Notes: a model not told the origin generated them from the letters alone. Numbered from the stretch's first letter, positions 21,935-33,794 are shown. The stretch: 64,000 nucleotides of DNA from Delphinapterus leucas (GCF_002288925.2 NW_022098026.1:24461062-24525061), one strand, 5' to 3'. A program made the numbers and translations.

Positions 21935-24880
21935 TTTAAAAGGGTTTTTAAGTAGCTCTGTAGTCAGAAACTGGCCAGATCAGAAGCTGATATTCAGAGC
22001 CGGATGGAAATTTATTTTTAGGCATCCTCCCCCAAGCTTAAATAAAACTATGTACCCAGAGGGAAAGAAAAAAACAAACAAACTTCTAAAGCCCTTGTAA
22101 AAGGATTTATGGGTGGATCAACCTATGATGTCACTTAAGTTGCAACCCAATTCCTTCAGGAGTTAAAAGCAATTGTCCTTACCTTACAAATCTTTTGCCA
22201 AACCAGAAATGCTCCTATATAGGTCATCTCTTTAAAATGCCAACTTCAGGAGGTAATTCTCATCAGAAACAAACAAACAAAAAGGGGAGGTGGAAAGGTC
22301 TTTTAAAACTTAGGTGAATGAAAAATATTTTAAATGTCTTTTCCACTAATATTAGTAAAAAGCTTTACCAATCTCAGCAAGTAATCTTATTTCATCTACA
22401 GAAAACAACTTAGATACTTCTTTTATAGCTAATGAGTTTTGAATTACTGCACCTGATTCATGACAATAATTTTAAAACAGAAGCTATAAGATCTTTGTTT
22501 GCATCTGTCTATATATTTACGTGTGTCTATATATATGTTATAGATGTGAGATATTTTCTACCTGTGGATAATATTACCAAAATTAATTTGTAAAAGAGCT
22601 CTATTTAATTGGCTTGAAGAGAAATAAGCACTTATGTGAATTAAGGATTCCTAAAACTCTCAGAAACATAACAGAAACTAACTCCAACGCCTGTCAGATT
22701 CATGTGATATGAGATCATCTGTGGTAAAGAAAAACTGGTTTAGGTTTTTTGGATTAATTAAAATAGGTATGTCTTCAGAATTATGAGCATTAAAAATAAT
22801 GCAGATGTAAAACTTTATTCTACTTGGGTTTACTGGTCATATAAGAACATACCATCTGTTACGAAATCTGTGAGCAAGAAAAATAGCTTGGGATGATGGC
22901 TGGATTTGTCTAATATCTCATGAAATTTTTGTGAGTACTCTAAATGTAATTACTGAGAATAAAATAGATGTAAACAGGATAAAAGTTTGTAGGTGCACTT
23001 TTTAAATAGTTTCCTCGGATCTTTTTAGTAACCTGAAACATTAAACTTTTGCTAAGTTAAATTAAATGATGGGTAGTCATTAAAGATTTCAGTCATCTCC
23101 ATATAAGAGAGTACACTGAAACATCAATTACTGAACACAATTTTATCTACTTTTTGCCTCCTTTTACAGAGAAACTAAAGATATCTGGTTCACTCAGTAA
23201 ATATGTTTTGTGCCGCACTGAAAAATTTACTATAGTTGCCACCATGGTTAAATGGATTAGTAAGTATTGTTTCACAGTGACTTATGATCCTATTTGACCA
23301 AGTGTTTTAAAATCTTTTGGTATTTTTGACAAATTTCCCCAAATCAAATTCTAAATAGTCTTTTTTTTTTTTTTTGCGGTACGCGGGCCTCTCACTGTTG
23401 TGGCCTCTCCCGCTGCGGAGCACAGGCTCCGGACGCGCAGGCTCAGCGGCCATGGCTCACTGGCCCAGCCGCTCCGCGGCATGTGGGATCTTCCCGGACC
23501 GGGGCACGAACCCGCGTCCCCTGCATCGGCAGGCGGACTCTCAACCACTGCACCACCAGGGAAGCCCCTAAATAGTCTTTTTGACTTAGAACTAGTTTTG
23601 GGATTTTCCAGAGGGTTCCCTAAAAATTGCAAAAGATTTGTTTTCTCTCTATAAAAAGGGAGATGTTAAACCAGTTAGGCTTATTTGATATATTAAATGG
23701 CACGGGAAGCGCTGTCAAATAAGAAGTAGTATTAAGTCTTCTCTATGATGTATTTGTATAGGTATATGTAATAAGTGTTCCAGAAATTGTGAGAAATTCC
23801 TGGAAATCTATGTCCTAGTATAATGTTATCAATCACAGTTCTAGTTATTATCTGAAAATATGTGTGTCACAGAAATATCCCAATTTCCTCATCAACTACT
23901 TTGTAATGAACTCTCATCAGATCTTTAACCATGGCCATTTTTAAAGCCTTTTGTCGTTTGCAGAGTTACTGCTTTACTCTGTTGCTTTCGCAAAAGTGTT
24001 CCTGCAATAGTGTTCAATCTTCAAGGAGATTCATGGGAAGGACTTTGACAAATACAGATTTCTGATAAGTCTAAGATCGTAAAACTGCAATGGGTAAGAA
24101 CTTCCAGAGCTAATGGAAAAACTGAGTTCAAATGAAGCAAGTATTAATTACATGGCACGGAATGTGCTGGGGAGGAGTATAATTTTTTTAGTGTCTTTTT
24201 GTTTGAAATATTAAAACATTCCTTAATGTTTTGTTTTTTGTCCAGATTTAAGGAAACATTTTCTCTTAAGCTATCTGTGTTGTGCAGCAATTTGGTAAAG
24301 TATACCTTTGTAAACAACGATGAAACATTTACTTTTTCCCCTTATCTGATGCCTCCAGAATTCAAAACTGCTTGAGTATTCTATCATGACAAGGTAGTTA
24401 TTTGCTTAAGTTCAAATAGAATCTGTTCTCCTTGTAACAGAACACAACTGGAAGCACTGGTGTATTACCAAGACTTTGGTATGTTGTATTTGAGAGAGAC
24501 ATGCATAGACTCAGCTGTGGTCAAAGCTTATAGGGTCAATCACTCTTCTTGCTGCACTTACATAAATAATCTGGCAGGTTTAATGCAAACATATTAGTTT
24601 TACTGTGATTATCTTTTAAAGAAAATGGAGGCAATTATAGAGAGGAAGATTATGTCTGTACCTTTGTAGATGTTAGATTCTAGTCTTGTTAACTGTCTTC
24701 AAGGCATTGCTATATATGCCTGTAAACTGGACTGGATCCTGACCCTTCTAGTTTTCTTAAATATCTATCTTTGACTCGCCAAACCAGTGTTTCCAATTTT
24801 CTCCCACCCTTCTGATTTGGAATCACTAAGAACAAAGACTGCCCTTGAATCTCTTTGGAAGGGACTATAATCGATTCTCC
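21935..24880 (+). other. Provirus interior, mostly unassigned
   Basis: AT-rich DNA with frames no longer than about 110 codons. I found no YxDD-type reverse-transcriptase motif and no RNase H signature. A CHR SINE lies at 23366-23567. Either pol was deleted or replaced by other DNA, or it has decayed beyond recognition by eye. Confidence 0.45.
23366..23567 (-). mobile_element. Cetacean-type CHR SINE in the provirus
   Basis: Reverse-strand, CpG-rich 200-bp subfamily: poly-T, 'gcggtacgcgggcctctcac', 'gcggcatgtgggatcttccc', 'caccaccagggaagcccc'. The 15-bp target duplication 'ctaaatagtcttttt' (23351-23365 and 23568-23582) fixes the edges. Confidence 0.95.
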
Positions 24881-24884
24881 TCAC

Positions 24885-24990
24885 TGCCTAGATGGCAGCC
24901 AAACTTCAGGGACTTGAACTGTGGGGACACATCTCCCAGCTGAAGAAGGCTCCACCTGACACTATGCAAATGCTGGAGATCCCCAAATCT
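24885..24990 (+). pseudogene. pol end (integrase C-terminus) relic
   Basis: The short translation 'LQGLELWGHISQLKKAP' resembles the tail of gammaretroviral integrase, which inserts viral DNA into the host genome. It is followed by a stop at about 24991. Only this tail is recognisable. Position just before env fits. Evidence is short, so confidence is moderate. Confidence 0.4.
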
Positions 24991-24999
24991 AACTGACAA

Positions 25000-26240
25000 G
25001 GGAAACAAGTCGCCAGCACTGAGGTAGACTGCTTCCTCCTAAGATGCACGATCAAGACTTCGTACTTTAGCGAAACGTTTTTTCCTCCCTTTCTCTCCAT
25101 TACTCTGGCCTTGGCCTGGAAAGATAATGCCATCACGCATATCTCCTAGGCCACTGACAAGGGGGGTAACCTTTCAGACTGGTAGATTTGTCATCAGAAA
25201 GTCTGATCTGTCCATTAACAGTGCCACCTTAGCGGGAATGGTTTGTGCCCTGACAGGATTTACCTTTGTCTGTGCTGGTTATCACTCCCCTTGGGCTTAG
25301 GAATGCCTAGATGGCTGGCACATAACCAGGTGATGCGTCTTAGGTTATCTAACTGTGCCCGTAGATCTTCACAAAAAAAACGGAGACACTTCCCTGGTCA
25401 ACTTCCCTGAATTTGCATCACTGAGTTAGAAGGAACCTACCAGGAAGCTTTCATGATTCAGGATTTGCTTCCTTTGACAGGTCTCTACTTCCCTGGTTAG
25501 GAGTAAATGGTCACGTGATCAGGAACTTCTCCTTAACTCTTAAAGATGCTGCAAAATCTGCTGCTAAAGCGATAATTGTCCAATGAAAATCCCTGGACGC
25601 TCCAGCCAAACTTGATCTGGATAATAGGATAGCCCTTGATTATCTTTTAGCTGAGCAAGGGGGTGTCTGTGCTGCAGTCAACACCACCTGCCGCACCCGG
25701 ATTAACACTTAAAAAAAGACATTTTTTTTTTAAGATGTTTTCATGTGGACCATTTTTAAAGTCTTCATTGAATTTGTTACAATATTGCTTCTGTTTTATG
25801 TTTTGGTTTTTTGGCCCCAAGGCATGTGGGATCTTAGCTCCCGGACCAGGGATCGAACCTGCACCCCTTGCATTGGAAGGCGAAGTCTTAAGCACTGGAC
25901 TGCCAGGGAAGTGCCCCGGATTAACACTTCTGAGGAAGCTGAAACTGAGTTCAACTTGGCTTGAAAAGGTAACTCCTCCAATGAGATCTTTCTCTGACTT
26001 ATTTGATTTAGATTGGTTTGGGTCTTGGGGACCATGGCTGTGAAGTATACACTTCGAACACTGGGAATTATCCTACTTAATAATAGTCATAGTCATCTCC
26101 CTGGCAGGCTGTATTCTGTCAAAAGCTTTAAATGCATCTTTGTAGCTGCTAACCACCAAGAAAATGATCTCCTTAAGACCAGAATGCCAGGAAAGGAATG
26201 AAGAAAATGATCTACTAAAGAACTGTGAGCCTAAAAGTCA
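25000..26240 (+). pseudogene. Broken retroviral env relic with SINE insertion
   Basis: env encodes the surface and transmembrane subunits of the virus coat. The surface part (25000-25560) is barely recognisable. The transmembrane ectodomain is clearer at about 25630-25710: 'LAEQGGVC' followed by a CX6C motif, where the usual second cysteine after the motif reads Arg. A CHR SINE (25711-25915) splits the gene directly after it. The rest resumes at 25916, and 26013-26201 encodes a hydrophobic stretch suited to the membrane anchor. Stops occur upstream (at least one near 25585) and after the SINE (about 25963). Not functional. Confidence 0.7.
25711..25915 (-). mobile_element. CHR SINE (older, non-CpG subfamily) in env
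   Basis: Reverse-strand SINE with the longer AT-rich 3' part ('tggaccatttttaaagtctt', 'tgttttggttttttggcccc') and the tRNA-like part ending 'actgccagggaagtgcccc'. The 14-bp duplication 'ccggattaacactt' at 25697-25710 and 25916-25929 shows it entered the env relic. It differs from the CpG-rich subfamily at 23.4, 46.5 and 53.4 kb. Confidence 0.93.
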
Positions 26241-26400
26241 TGGCCTGTGAATACCATAGAGATTCAGCCAAAAAGTACCATGACCTGTGAATATCACACA
26301 GAGAATCAGTAAAAGCTGTGAGAACTACAGAGGGGTAGCTGAGAAGGGCACTAATGCCTTAATTTTTGATCACGTCTCTCAGTTAAGCTGAGAGTCTGAT

Positions 26401-26414
26401 GAAAAGGAGCAAAG
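26401..26414 (+). other. Polypurine tract
   Basis: 'gaaaaggagcaaag' directly precedes the 3' LTR, as expected of the plus-strand primer site. Confidence 0.75.
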
Positions 26415-26775
26415 TGTTTAAAAAGAGCCAACAGGCCCCCAGTGGAGTCACTTATGTTAAGCCCTTGTCACCAAGCTAAGACTTAATACCTAACCTAACT
26501 GCAGTTTCCACCTCTCCCAGGAATATAATCTTTACTGGTCAGTCTGGAAATTTCCTGGTCAGCACCAGTGAGGTAATCTGCCTGATAGACCCTTTCTGTC
26601 CCCCAAAGAGAGAAGGCATAATCTACTATTTCCTCGTCCTGCCCCCTCTGCCTATAACAGCCTTCCATTTGGTATAGCTCTTTGGAATTCTTTTCTACCT
26701 GCCCGATTCTTGAGTCATTAAATAAAGCCAATAAAACCTTTAAAATGTACTCAGTTGGATTTTGTTTTTGTAACA
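26415..26775 (+). repeat. Provirus 3' LTR
   Basis: It starts 'tgtttaaaaagag' and ends 'tttttgtaaca'. AATAAA lies at 26721-26726. It aligns along its length with 18602-18975, with scattered substitutions and small gaps. Confidence 0.88.
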
Positions 26776-26779
26776 GATT

Positions 26780-29135
26780 AGATCATCTCCATCCCTCTAA
26801 AGAAAGAGAGAAAAACCCACAAACAAACATTTATATGTCTGCGTGTTTTGTACTCTGCCTTAGTTAAACCATCCTAGTAGATTATCATAGTTTATTAGTA
26901 AAGTATTAATAAACCCTTTAGCCACATATTTCATTGTAACACAATTAAGAATTCCATTCTTCTCAGAGGTAAGACGAGCTAATAAGGTCATCTTATTGAA
27001 CATTTGGTAGAGAATGCAGAGTTGGAAATAGAGGTTTCAGAAGGAGTAAGTAGATTTTATCAAAAGTGTGTCATATACACTATTCTAGAGCAAATTTATA
27101 TCCTTCTAAAGTTCCAAATAGGTAAGAATTTTTTATATGTTGTAGAAAATTTAACATTAATTTTAAAAAGGTCACTCAGACTCACAGTTGTAAATAATTA
27201 TCACAGTTCACCTGCTAATGTCCACATTTATAAATTAAAAGATGATTTTTGTATGACATCTGAAAGCTTTTACATTCCTTAGCAGGAGCGAGCACAGGAA
27301 ACCCATGTCTAGGCATTGTGTTTGTTCCCACATCGTACTGGGATAATTTTTAGAATTACTACCATTCTGGTAAGAAAAACTTCATAAGAGGTTTAACAGC
27401 GTAAGAGAAATAAGGTAAATTTACTCTCTATTCTTTATTCCCCTGACTTTTAAGGTCAGACCTGTATTCAAAGGGCAGTACCCACAAAGAACACACACAT
27501 TATAAATAAATCACATTAGGATTTTGTTTTTAACCTGTACATTAAAACACTAGTGCTTTGGAAATCTAATGGAGGCAGAAGTAGTAAACGGTAGTCTTAT
27601 GGGAATAACATCACAGATTTTCTGTAGAATACACAGATTTTGACTGGTTAGAAAGTCAAGGAGGCACGCTTTTGTTCTGAAGATATAAACCCTCTTCTAA
27701 ATTGAGCTGTTATTGGAAATTAGAAATTTTTTGTTGCTGTTGTATTGCTTTGTGTTTTCATGATTATTCTGTTTGCATCTCCCTTGTTAAATCTTTATTT
27801 GGGGAAGAGTGCCATTACTGGAAATGAGTTTACAGAAATATTCTCAAAAACAGAAGGAAATGGTTCTCACCTAAATATTAAGAAACAATCTCTATACTGG
27901 TGTACTAACAGAATTATGATTCAGGGATAATAATTCTATGAAATGTAGTTAAACACACAATATATATTTTTTTCTTGTAAATTTCCATTGTTACTTTTTT
28001 AAAGTACACTTATAATTCAAGTTCTTTGTAACAAGGGAAATTTAAATGATAAGAAAATTAAAAACAAAAACAAAGAGCAGTACCCAGAGCATGGAGGGAA
28101 CAACATATACTTTCCACAGTGGGAAGTGACCCCAGCCCTTTATGTTGGCATCTGACTTATTATTGATGACATCTGTACTGCTCTAAATTGCAAAAAATAT
28201 TTAGATTGAGCCCAACTTGAAAACAAGACCATACATTCTTTCTTGACATCCACTAGGCTAGCTTCTATGCTTTCATCCAGATCCTTCCAGCACTGCACAC
28301 ATTCTTTTTAGAACTTGGTTTCCTCGTCAGATTTACAGAGAAGATAGTTAATTCAGATTTTGCATCTCAGGAAGTGCTTGGAATAACCTTGATAAAAGAA
28401 ACTCATTAGTTCTCCCAAATAGACATCAGAAAGGCTTTAATTAAGTCACCTAATTAAGTTACCCTGACACACACCATTTCTTATGTTATAACTTACAAGT
28501 CCAGCAGAGAGTCACCTTGGGAAAGTGTTTAGACCATCTGTTTGCGACAGATCTTTTCAGATTCTCCACTTGTCATAAACTGGTGACTGAAGAATTATTT
28601 TAAGATGGTGGTATCTAAACATGTTCTTTTTAAAGAAAATAATTATTATTAAGTCACTAATAATGAGGGAAAAAAGAGTGAACCAATGGAGTGTCCTGAA
28701 GAGCCCTCATTCTACTTTCTGAAATGTGTGCCTCGCTTAAATGCAGAAGGTATCTTTGCTAACTCTATCAGCTCATGAAAAGTTGCTCTACCACATATTC
28801 AGTCATCTTTTTTTTTTTTATTCAGTCATCTTTGATGTATTTTTTTGATGATAAAGAAATAATCAAGTTCCAGTCCAAAAGAGAAAATTCACTCCAATAC
28901 TTTTAAATAAGATGCCTGGGAAAAAACATAAGAGAAAATTTCTCTAAATTAACATGTCGTTAGAGGAAAGGCCATTTGTCAGAGATATCACTCTGTGTAT
29001 AAGACCACCCCATGTAGGAAGAACTGTGAACAAACATGGGAAAGAGGCAAGCCGGTGGTCTGGGGTTTCAGGCAGCCAGAAAGGGCCAAGCTAACATCTG
29101 ACCAAAACTGAGGTGGAAAACACCTAATTCCTTCT
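26780..29135. other. Unique AT-rich non-coding DNA
   Basis: About 2.3 kb without a recognised repeat or gene. Short A/T runs occur (for example 28808-28819). 'tcagtcatcttt' at 28800 and 28822 is a small direct repeat flanking a T run. The longest frame is 92 codons. Confidence 0.45.
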
Positions 29136-29139
29136 AATA

Positions 29140-29285
29140 AGAGTAGCAACTATTATTATAGCTAGTATTGTGTTAAGTTCTTTATCTGAATGACTTCACT
29201 GATCCTCATAAGCAGTTCATGAGATGAGTTCTATTATTTCCATTTTTGAATGACAAAGCTGAGGCTCACAGAGGTTCAAGCCTCA
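29140..29285 (-). repeat. MIR SINE, antisense
   Basis: 'acttcactgatcctcataag', 'gagatgagttctattatttc' and 'agctgaggctcacagagg' are reversed MIR. Confidence 0.8.

Positions 29286-29288
<3 letters not shown>

Positions 29289-29349
<61 letters not shown>
29289..29349. repeat. (TC)n(AC)n compound microsatellite
   Basis: About 17 TC units run straight into about 13 AC units, at the end of the MIR. Confidence 0.97.
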
Positions 29350-29351
<2 letters not shown>

Positions 29352-29354
<3 letters not shown>

Positions 29355-30045
29355 AGTTGTGGAGTAACTCCCACCTGGCGAAAGTTCCCATCCCTCTCCC
29401 CGGCTCTGTCACACGTATGAAGAGCTTAGCAGAAACAGTAACAGGACAGAACATCTCAGGTAGAATTCTTGAGTTCCTCCTTGCGTGTGTCAAGACTTCA
29501 CTAAAGGGTTAGGTTGATGAGGCAACCACAAAACAGACATAGGTGAGAGTGTATGCAAGAGTCTCACATCCTCAAAACTGGGTTCACATGCCCCACCCCC
29601 ATTCTTACCTGCTTAAGGAATCTAAAGAACGCACAGACTCTTTAGTCATCTAATCTGTAAGCACATTTCATTTACTTCACATTTTGCCTGGGGCCAGCGG
29701 TTCATGGCATCATGCTCGCAAGACTGTCTCCAACCTTAGCTAAGAGAGTGACGACTGCCCACTGCCCTGCTCTGCAGCTCATTCTTACGTGGGATGTGAA
29801 GGAAGAGTGAATCTTCCTACCGGATCGGATGACTCTGCTACTGAGGCCAATAGAGGGCCAGAGCCTTTGAAATGGCAGAAGTTTCAACTATTACCTCCCA
29901 ATGACATTTTAATTACCTGAAGAGCTCTGGGGAAAAAATATCTCACTAGGGATTCACAGTGAACATTTCCATTTTAAAGGCTCTGAAAAGTCCAGCAGTT
30001 GAAAATAGATTCTAAATTTGCCGTAGCCAATGCTTCCCAAACATT
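29352..30045. other. Unique non-coding DNA
   Basis: Nothing recognised. Confidence 0.4.
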
Positions 30046-30049
30046 TTTG

Positions 30050-30530
30050 TGGCTGCAACAGAGCTTCATTCCTTCCTTATTATCTCCACTGTCACTCCCT
30101 AGGTCAAGCCGACCTCATCTCTCACCCAGGTCCATGGTCGTGGCCTCCAAATGTGGTCCCTTCACACCACTCCTGCTAACTTTCCAACCTTCTTCCTCTC
30201 AACAGTGATCTCCTTAAAATATGAACAGCATCTCTTTCCTTCTCTGCTCAGAACCCTTGTTGGCTTTCCAGGGATTGTTGGCATTAAGGTAAAATCCAGA
30301 CTCCTTCCCACGGCCTCTAAGGCCTGACATCATCTGATGCTGAGACTAGCCCTCTGACGTCAGCTTTCATCATCTCTTCCTCAGTACCTTCCAGCCCCAT
30401 CGGCCTCCTCCCAGCTCCTAAACGAGCCAAGCCTTTCCCGTGTCTGGCTGGACGTCTGCTCTTGCCTCAGCCTGAAATATGGTTGCTGAGACATTATACC
30501 CCTCCCCCCCATCCTTCAGGTCTCAGTTTA
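30050..30530 (+). mobile_element. L2 LINE 3' region, sense
   Basis: 'ggtaaaatccagactccttc', 'acggcctctaaggcctgaca', 'cttttccttctctgctcag'-like segment and 'tcaggtctcagtttagcatt' are in L2 order. One of the clearer copies here. Confidence 0.8.
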
Positions 30531-30534
30531 GCAT

Positions 30535-30960
30535 TATGTATACTAGCCAAAAAAATAAAAAAAGAAGAAGAAGGAGAAGCAACCTAGATGTAAAAGTATG
30601 GAGAATAATTTAAAAATTATCCTAGGTATAAGATAGAATACTGAAAAACTTATTGTAATTTAGAAAAATTCTTAATGACATATGAAATCGTTCACAATAT
30701 ACTGTTAAGCAAAAACCTGTATAAAATACAGTTTTGTACAGTGTATATGCTATATATGTATTTACATTTATATACAAATATATAAATATATATATTTGTA
30801 TAGAAACATACTTAATACATTGAACATAGAAACATACTTAAATATATTGGAAAGGTGCATACCAAAATATTAAGAGAAGTTACTAGGTGGTGTGGTAACA
30901 GGGAATTTAATTTTCCTCCTGGTATGTTTCCCTGTAGTTCCAAATTAAAATGTACCATTA
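30535..30960 (+). mobile_element. Old L1 3' UTR, sense
   Basis: 'caacctagatgtaaaagtat', 'aagatagaatactgaaaaac' and 'actgttaagcaaaaacctgt' are old L1 3' end phrases. An AT-rich low-complexity part spans 30735-30800, and a direct repeat 'agaaacatacttaa' occurs at 30802 and 30827. Confidence 0.65.
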
Positions 30961-30964
30961 TAGA

Positions 30965-31160
30965 GAAAAATGTCAAGGGCAATGGGTCAGGGTAGAGGGG
31001 GCAAGTAAACCAGCTGTGTGGAGTGGAGGGTATCAACACAGAGGAGGTGTCATTTGAGCTGGGACTTGAGGATGCATGGGACCTGTCAGGAAGAGGTGTC
31101 AGCACAAGCAGGAGTCAGGAAAGTAGAGTGTGTTTGGGGCACAAGAAACAGCTCAGCAAG
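30965..31160 (-). repeat. L2 LINE relic, antisense
   Basis: 'gtcatttgagctgggacttg' then 'aggatgcatgggacctgtca' match reversed L2. Confidence 0.65.
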
Positions 31161-31164
31161 GCAG

Positions 31165-32250
31165 AAGCAGTTGTACAGGGAATTTGTAGCTTTCTACCAA
31201 ATTTAGCCTACAGAGAGCAATCTGTTTACCTTCACACAAAAAAAGCAAAGCCCCATATGGACAGTGGCATTCTTTATTAATCAAAACCAGAGTTTACTTA
31301 TGCATGATGGGCCATCCATGCTCCACAGGGCTCCCTTCTCAGTGTTTTGAAAGCCGCAGACGGCTTTCCCATTGTGTAAAGGACAATACAAATAAATAGA
31401 AATCGTACTGAGGTTTCACTATGGCTGGATTATTCTGAGATAACATCAGATGGAGGAGGACATTCAAAAATATCCTTCTATCTTAGACCTAAAGCTCCCA
31501 GTGCCAGAATTCTAGAGGCAGGCCTAATCCTGTGGCCTGGCCATCGTCAATGGCCAAGATGACTGAAAGAGCAGTAAAACACCTCTTTGATGTTCATTCA
31601 TCGCTCAGCACCAATACAGAAATTTCAAAGGCCATGATAAGTGGCTTGACAACCTGGAGACGATGATAAGTTCTGGGCTTCTGATCACTAAACACAATAA
31701 GTCCATTGCAAACAGGTGCTACTAATTTTTTTTAAAAGACCTATCTTGTGCTGTAAATCACTGTCAGGTCAATTACATGAGAACCTGTTGACCTCAAGCA
31801 TACTTAGATTTACCTAAAATTGAGTGAAATATAAATTTTGGGCAAGGTCCATGTGGTTTAAATAGAGGGGCTTGCCCTGTAGATGATTTATAGCAGAGGT
31901 TCCGAACTTAAATGTCAACAGAGCAGTGACAGACGACGAGTTGTCTTCCAAAATCAGTACTTCCCTTCTTCCACAGGAATCAACTTTTAGCTGGGCACGT
32001 GGTTATGCAGAAACAGCATTTTCCAGCATCCCTTGCTGTGGCAGACAAGCTAGAAGCTCACTAAGCTATCTTTTCACTTCTCTTGGGCACACAGCTAACA
32101 ATATTTCCCACTCTCCCTTGCACTTAACAGAGGCCATGTGACTGGGTTTTAGCCAATGGATTGTGGGTGGAGATGATATATCCCATATGCTGGCCCACAA
32201 AAATCTCCCAAACTAAATTCTATCTCTGTTGCCACTTGATAGGAGGAGAG
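31165..32250. other. Unique DNA with a possible LTR scrap
   Basis: Mostly featureless. At 32125-32230, 'ggccatgtgactgggttt' and 'agccaatggattgtgg' resemble a piece of an MLT1-type LTR or similar old repeat; weak. Confidence 0.4.
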
Positions 32251-32254
32251 AAAG

Positions 32255-32585
32255 AAATCCAGGGACCTACCTATAGGAAGTCAGGATGTGTACACACTTT
32301 GAGTCAGAAACCCTGCTTCAAGGAAGCTATCGTATAGAAGCACTTGCACATGTCCATGACAAATGACAAAGAGTCATCAATATGGACATTTGCTGTAGCA
32401 ATGCTTATAGTAGAAAATTAGAAACAACTAGAAGTACATCCATGGGAAAGGAGTTAAATAAATTCTGGAACATCCATACTATAAAATACAATGCAATCTG
32501 TAAAAAAGATAAGATGGCTCTATATGTACTGACATGGAAAGAACTCTAAGGCCTACTGCTGAACACAGAAAGCAAGTTGCAGGAT
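32255..32585 (+). mobile_element. Old L1 3' UTR, left part
   Basis: 'agtagaaaattagaaacaac', 'ctataaaatacaatgcaatc' and 'gacatggaaagaactctaag' are old L1 3' UTR in order. An L2 relic interrupts it, and it resumes at 32720. Confidence 0.7.
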
Positions 32586-32589
32586 AATT

Positions 32590-32715
32590 CAGTCCCTAAT
32601 CCAGCAAACATTTATTGATGGTTTATATGTCAGGCCCTGTTCTAGACATGATAAAAACTAGTGAACAACACAGACAAAACTCTTATGGAACTTAAATGCA
32701 CACAGAATGTATATT
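32590..32715 (-). repeat. L2 LINE tail, antisense
   Basis: 'ccagcaaacatttattgatg', 'gtcaggccctgttctagaca' and 'acagacaaaactcttatgga' are the reversed L2 3' tail. Confidence 0.7.
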
Positions 32716-32719
32716 TTAA

Positions 32720-32930
32720 AATCCTAAAACTATACATTAATTAGCAATATATATATTTATTTCTGAACACAGAAAAAAGATCCATAATGATACCCACAAA
32801 ATTGTTCATGGCAATGACCTCTGGACAGGGGAGTGGATGTTGAAGGGGGGAAGAGTAACTTTTTCGTCTATATTCTTCTATGTTGTTTGAATTATTATCA
32901 TAGGAATGCATTTGTGCATTTGAATTCCTT
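32720..32930 (+). mobile_element. Old L1 3' UTR, right part
   Basis: 'atgacctctggacagggg' and 'tatgttgtttgaattattat' are L1 3' UTR phrases that continue the copy at 32255. Confidence 0.65.
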
Positions 32931-32934
32931 TCAA

Positions 32935-33395
32935 TGGAATGCTTTTCAATAATGGAACCAAAAAACTACTCTGTAAAGTCCTCCTTGGAACCCCTCAAGG
33001 GCGTCTATGGAGAAGAGTGAGACATTTTTCCTCCTTCTTTGACAAGCACCTTCATCTGCTTTACTTATTTATACCCACAAGTGAGATTTCTTTTGTTCAA
33101 AGACTTCTGAGGCAACAAAGTTTAAGAACAGCCAACCTTGTTGTTGGCTGTTAAAATTAAAATACACAAAGGAGTAAGGATGAAAAAACCTCATTTGGGC
33201 CTAATACTAGACTGATCCCAGATCATTTAAGGGTTTGACTGTCCAATTCTTTTATTGCTAAGGCTCCTCTGCCTGTAAAGGACAAGATTTGAGCTTTTCA
33301 GATGTCAAATGGTACTCAATAAGCATCACAAATGAGTTCAGATGTGAAAAGCACACTTTCAAATAGAAGAGTTTTTGTTTTATTTTAAAATTGTA
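32935..33395. other. Unique non-coding DNA
   Basis: Nothing recognised. Confidence 0.4.
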
Positions 33396-33399
33396 TTAG

Positions 33400-33790
33400 C
33401 ACCTAAAAGACCCCTGTGATAGTGAAGATAAAGTTAATCCGGTAATGCATTTACCATAGTAAACCTCCAGAACAGAAACACATTACCTCCCTCTGATGGA
33501 ATTTTAAATCAGCATAAGGGATTAAACAGTATTATCCAGCTGATGAAGAGCGACTTGGAAAACATAGTGGATTATGGGACGTGACCATGATGTGCTCTAT
33601 CGTTCGTGTTCCAGGGACTCTTTTTGGACCTTCCATGATTAATGTGTCTGATATAATTCTGGGAAGGTGGTATTTTTTCTCCCTGAACTTCTCATTTCAT
33701 CTTTTCAAAAGGGCTGCACACAGCAGAACCAGGCTTCATGCTCTTCTTTCAGACTGTGGTTTACATGATCCGGATTTGAATTAAAGCAGT
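33400..33790. other. Candidate conserved noncoding block
   Basis: No repeat is recognised, with mixed base use and clustered TAATCC, TTAATC, GGATTA, CAGCTG and TAAT cores, as in vertebrate developmental enhancers. Short frames only. This is pattern-based inference. Confidence 0.3.
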
Positions 33791-33794
33791 GGAA

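Larger units (their letters stand above)
18602..26775 (+). mobile_element. Degenerate class I endogenous retrovirus, two LTRs
   Basis: An 8.2-kb provirus in the plus orientation. The paired LTRs (18602-18975 and 26415-26775) agree at roughly 80% by eye, which marks an old insertion. A PBS-like site follows the 5' LTR and a purine tract precedes the 3' LTR. Between them are relics of gag, protease, the end of pol and env, all broken by stops and frameshifts; no central reverse-transcriptase motif was found. Layout and the env transmembrane motif point to a gammaretrovirus-like family; I cannot name it. An unrelated LTR (about 21.1-21.6 kb) and two CHR SINEs (23366-23567, 25711-25915) are nested in it. 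Non-functional. No clear 4-6 bp target duplication was found at the edges. Confidence 0.85.

Noticed and set aside
23351..23654. Arg/Pro-rich frames in several phases
   Set aside because: All fall in the CHR SINE; similar frames recur in the copies at 46.5 and 53.4 kb.
29246..29512. 88-codon Ser-Leu and Thr-His rich frame
   Set aside because: Its repetitive part is the translation of the (TC)n(AC)n microsatellite.
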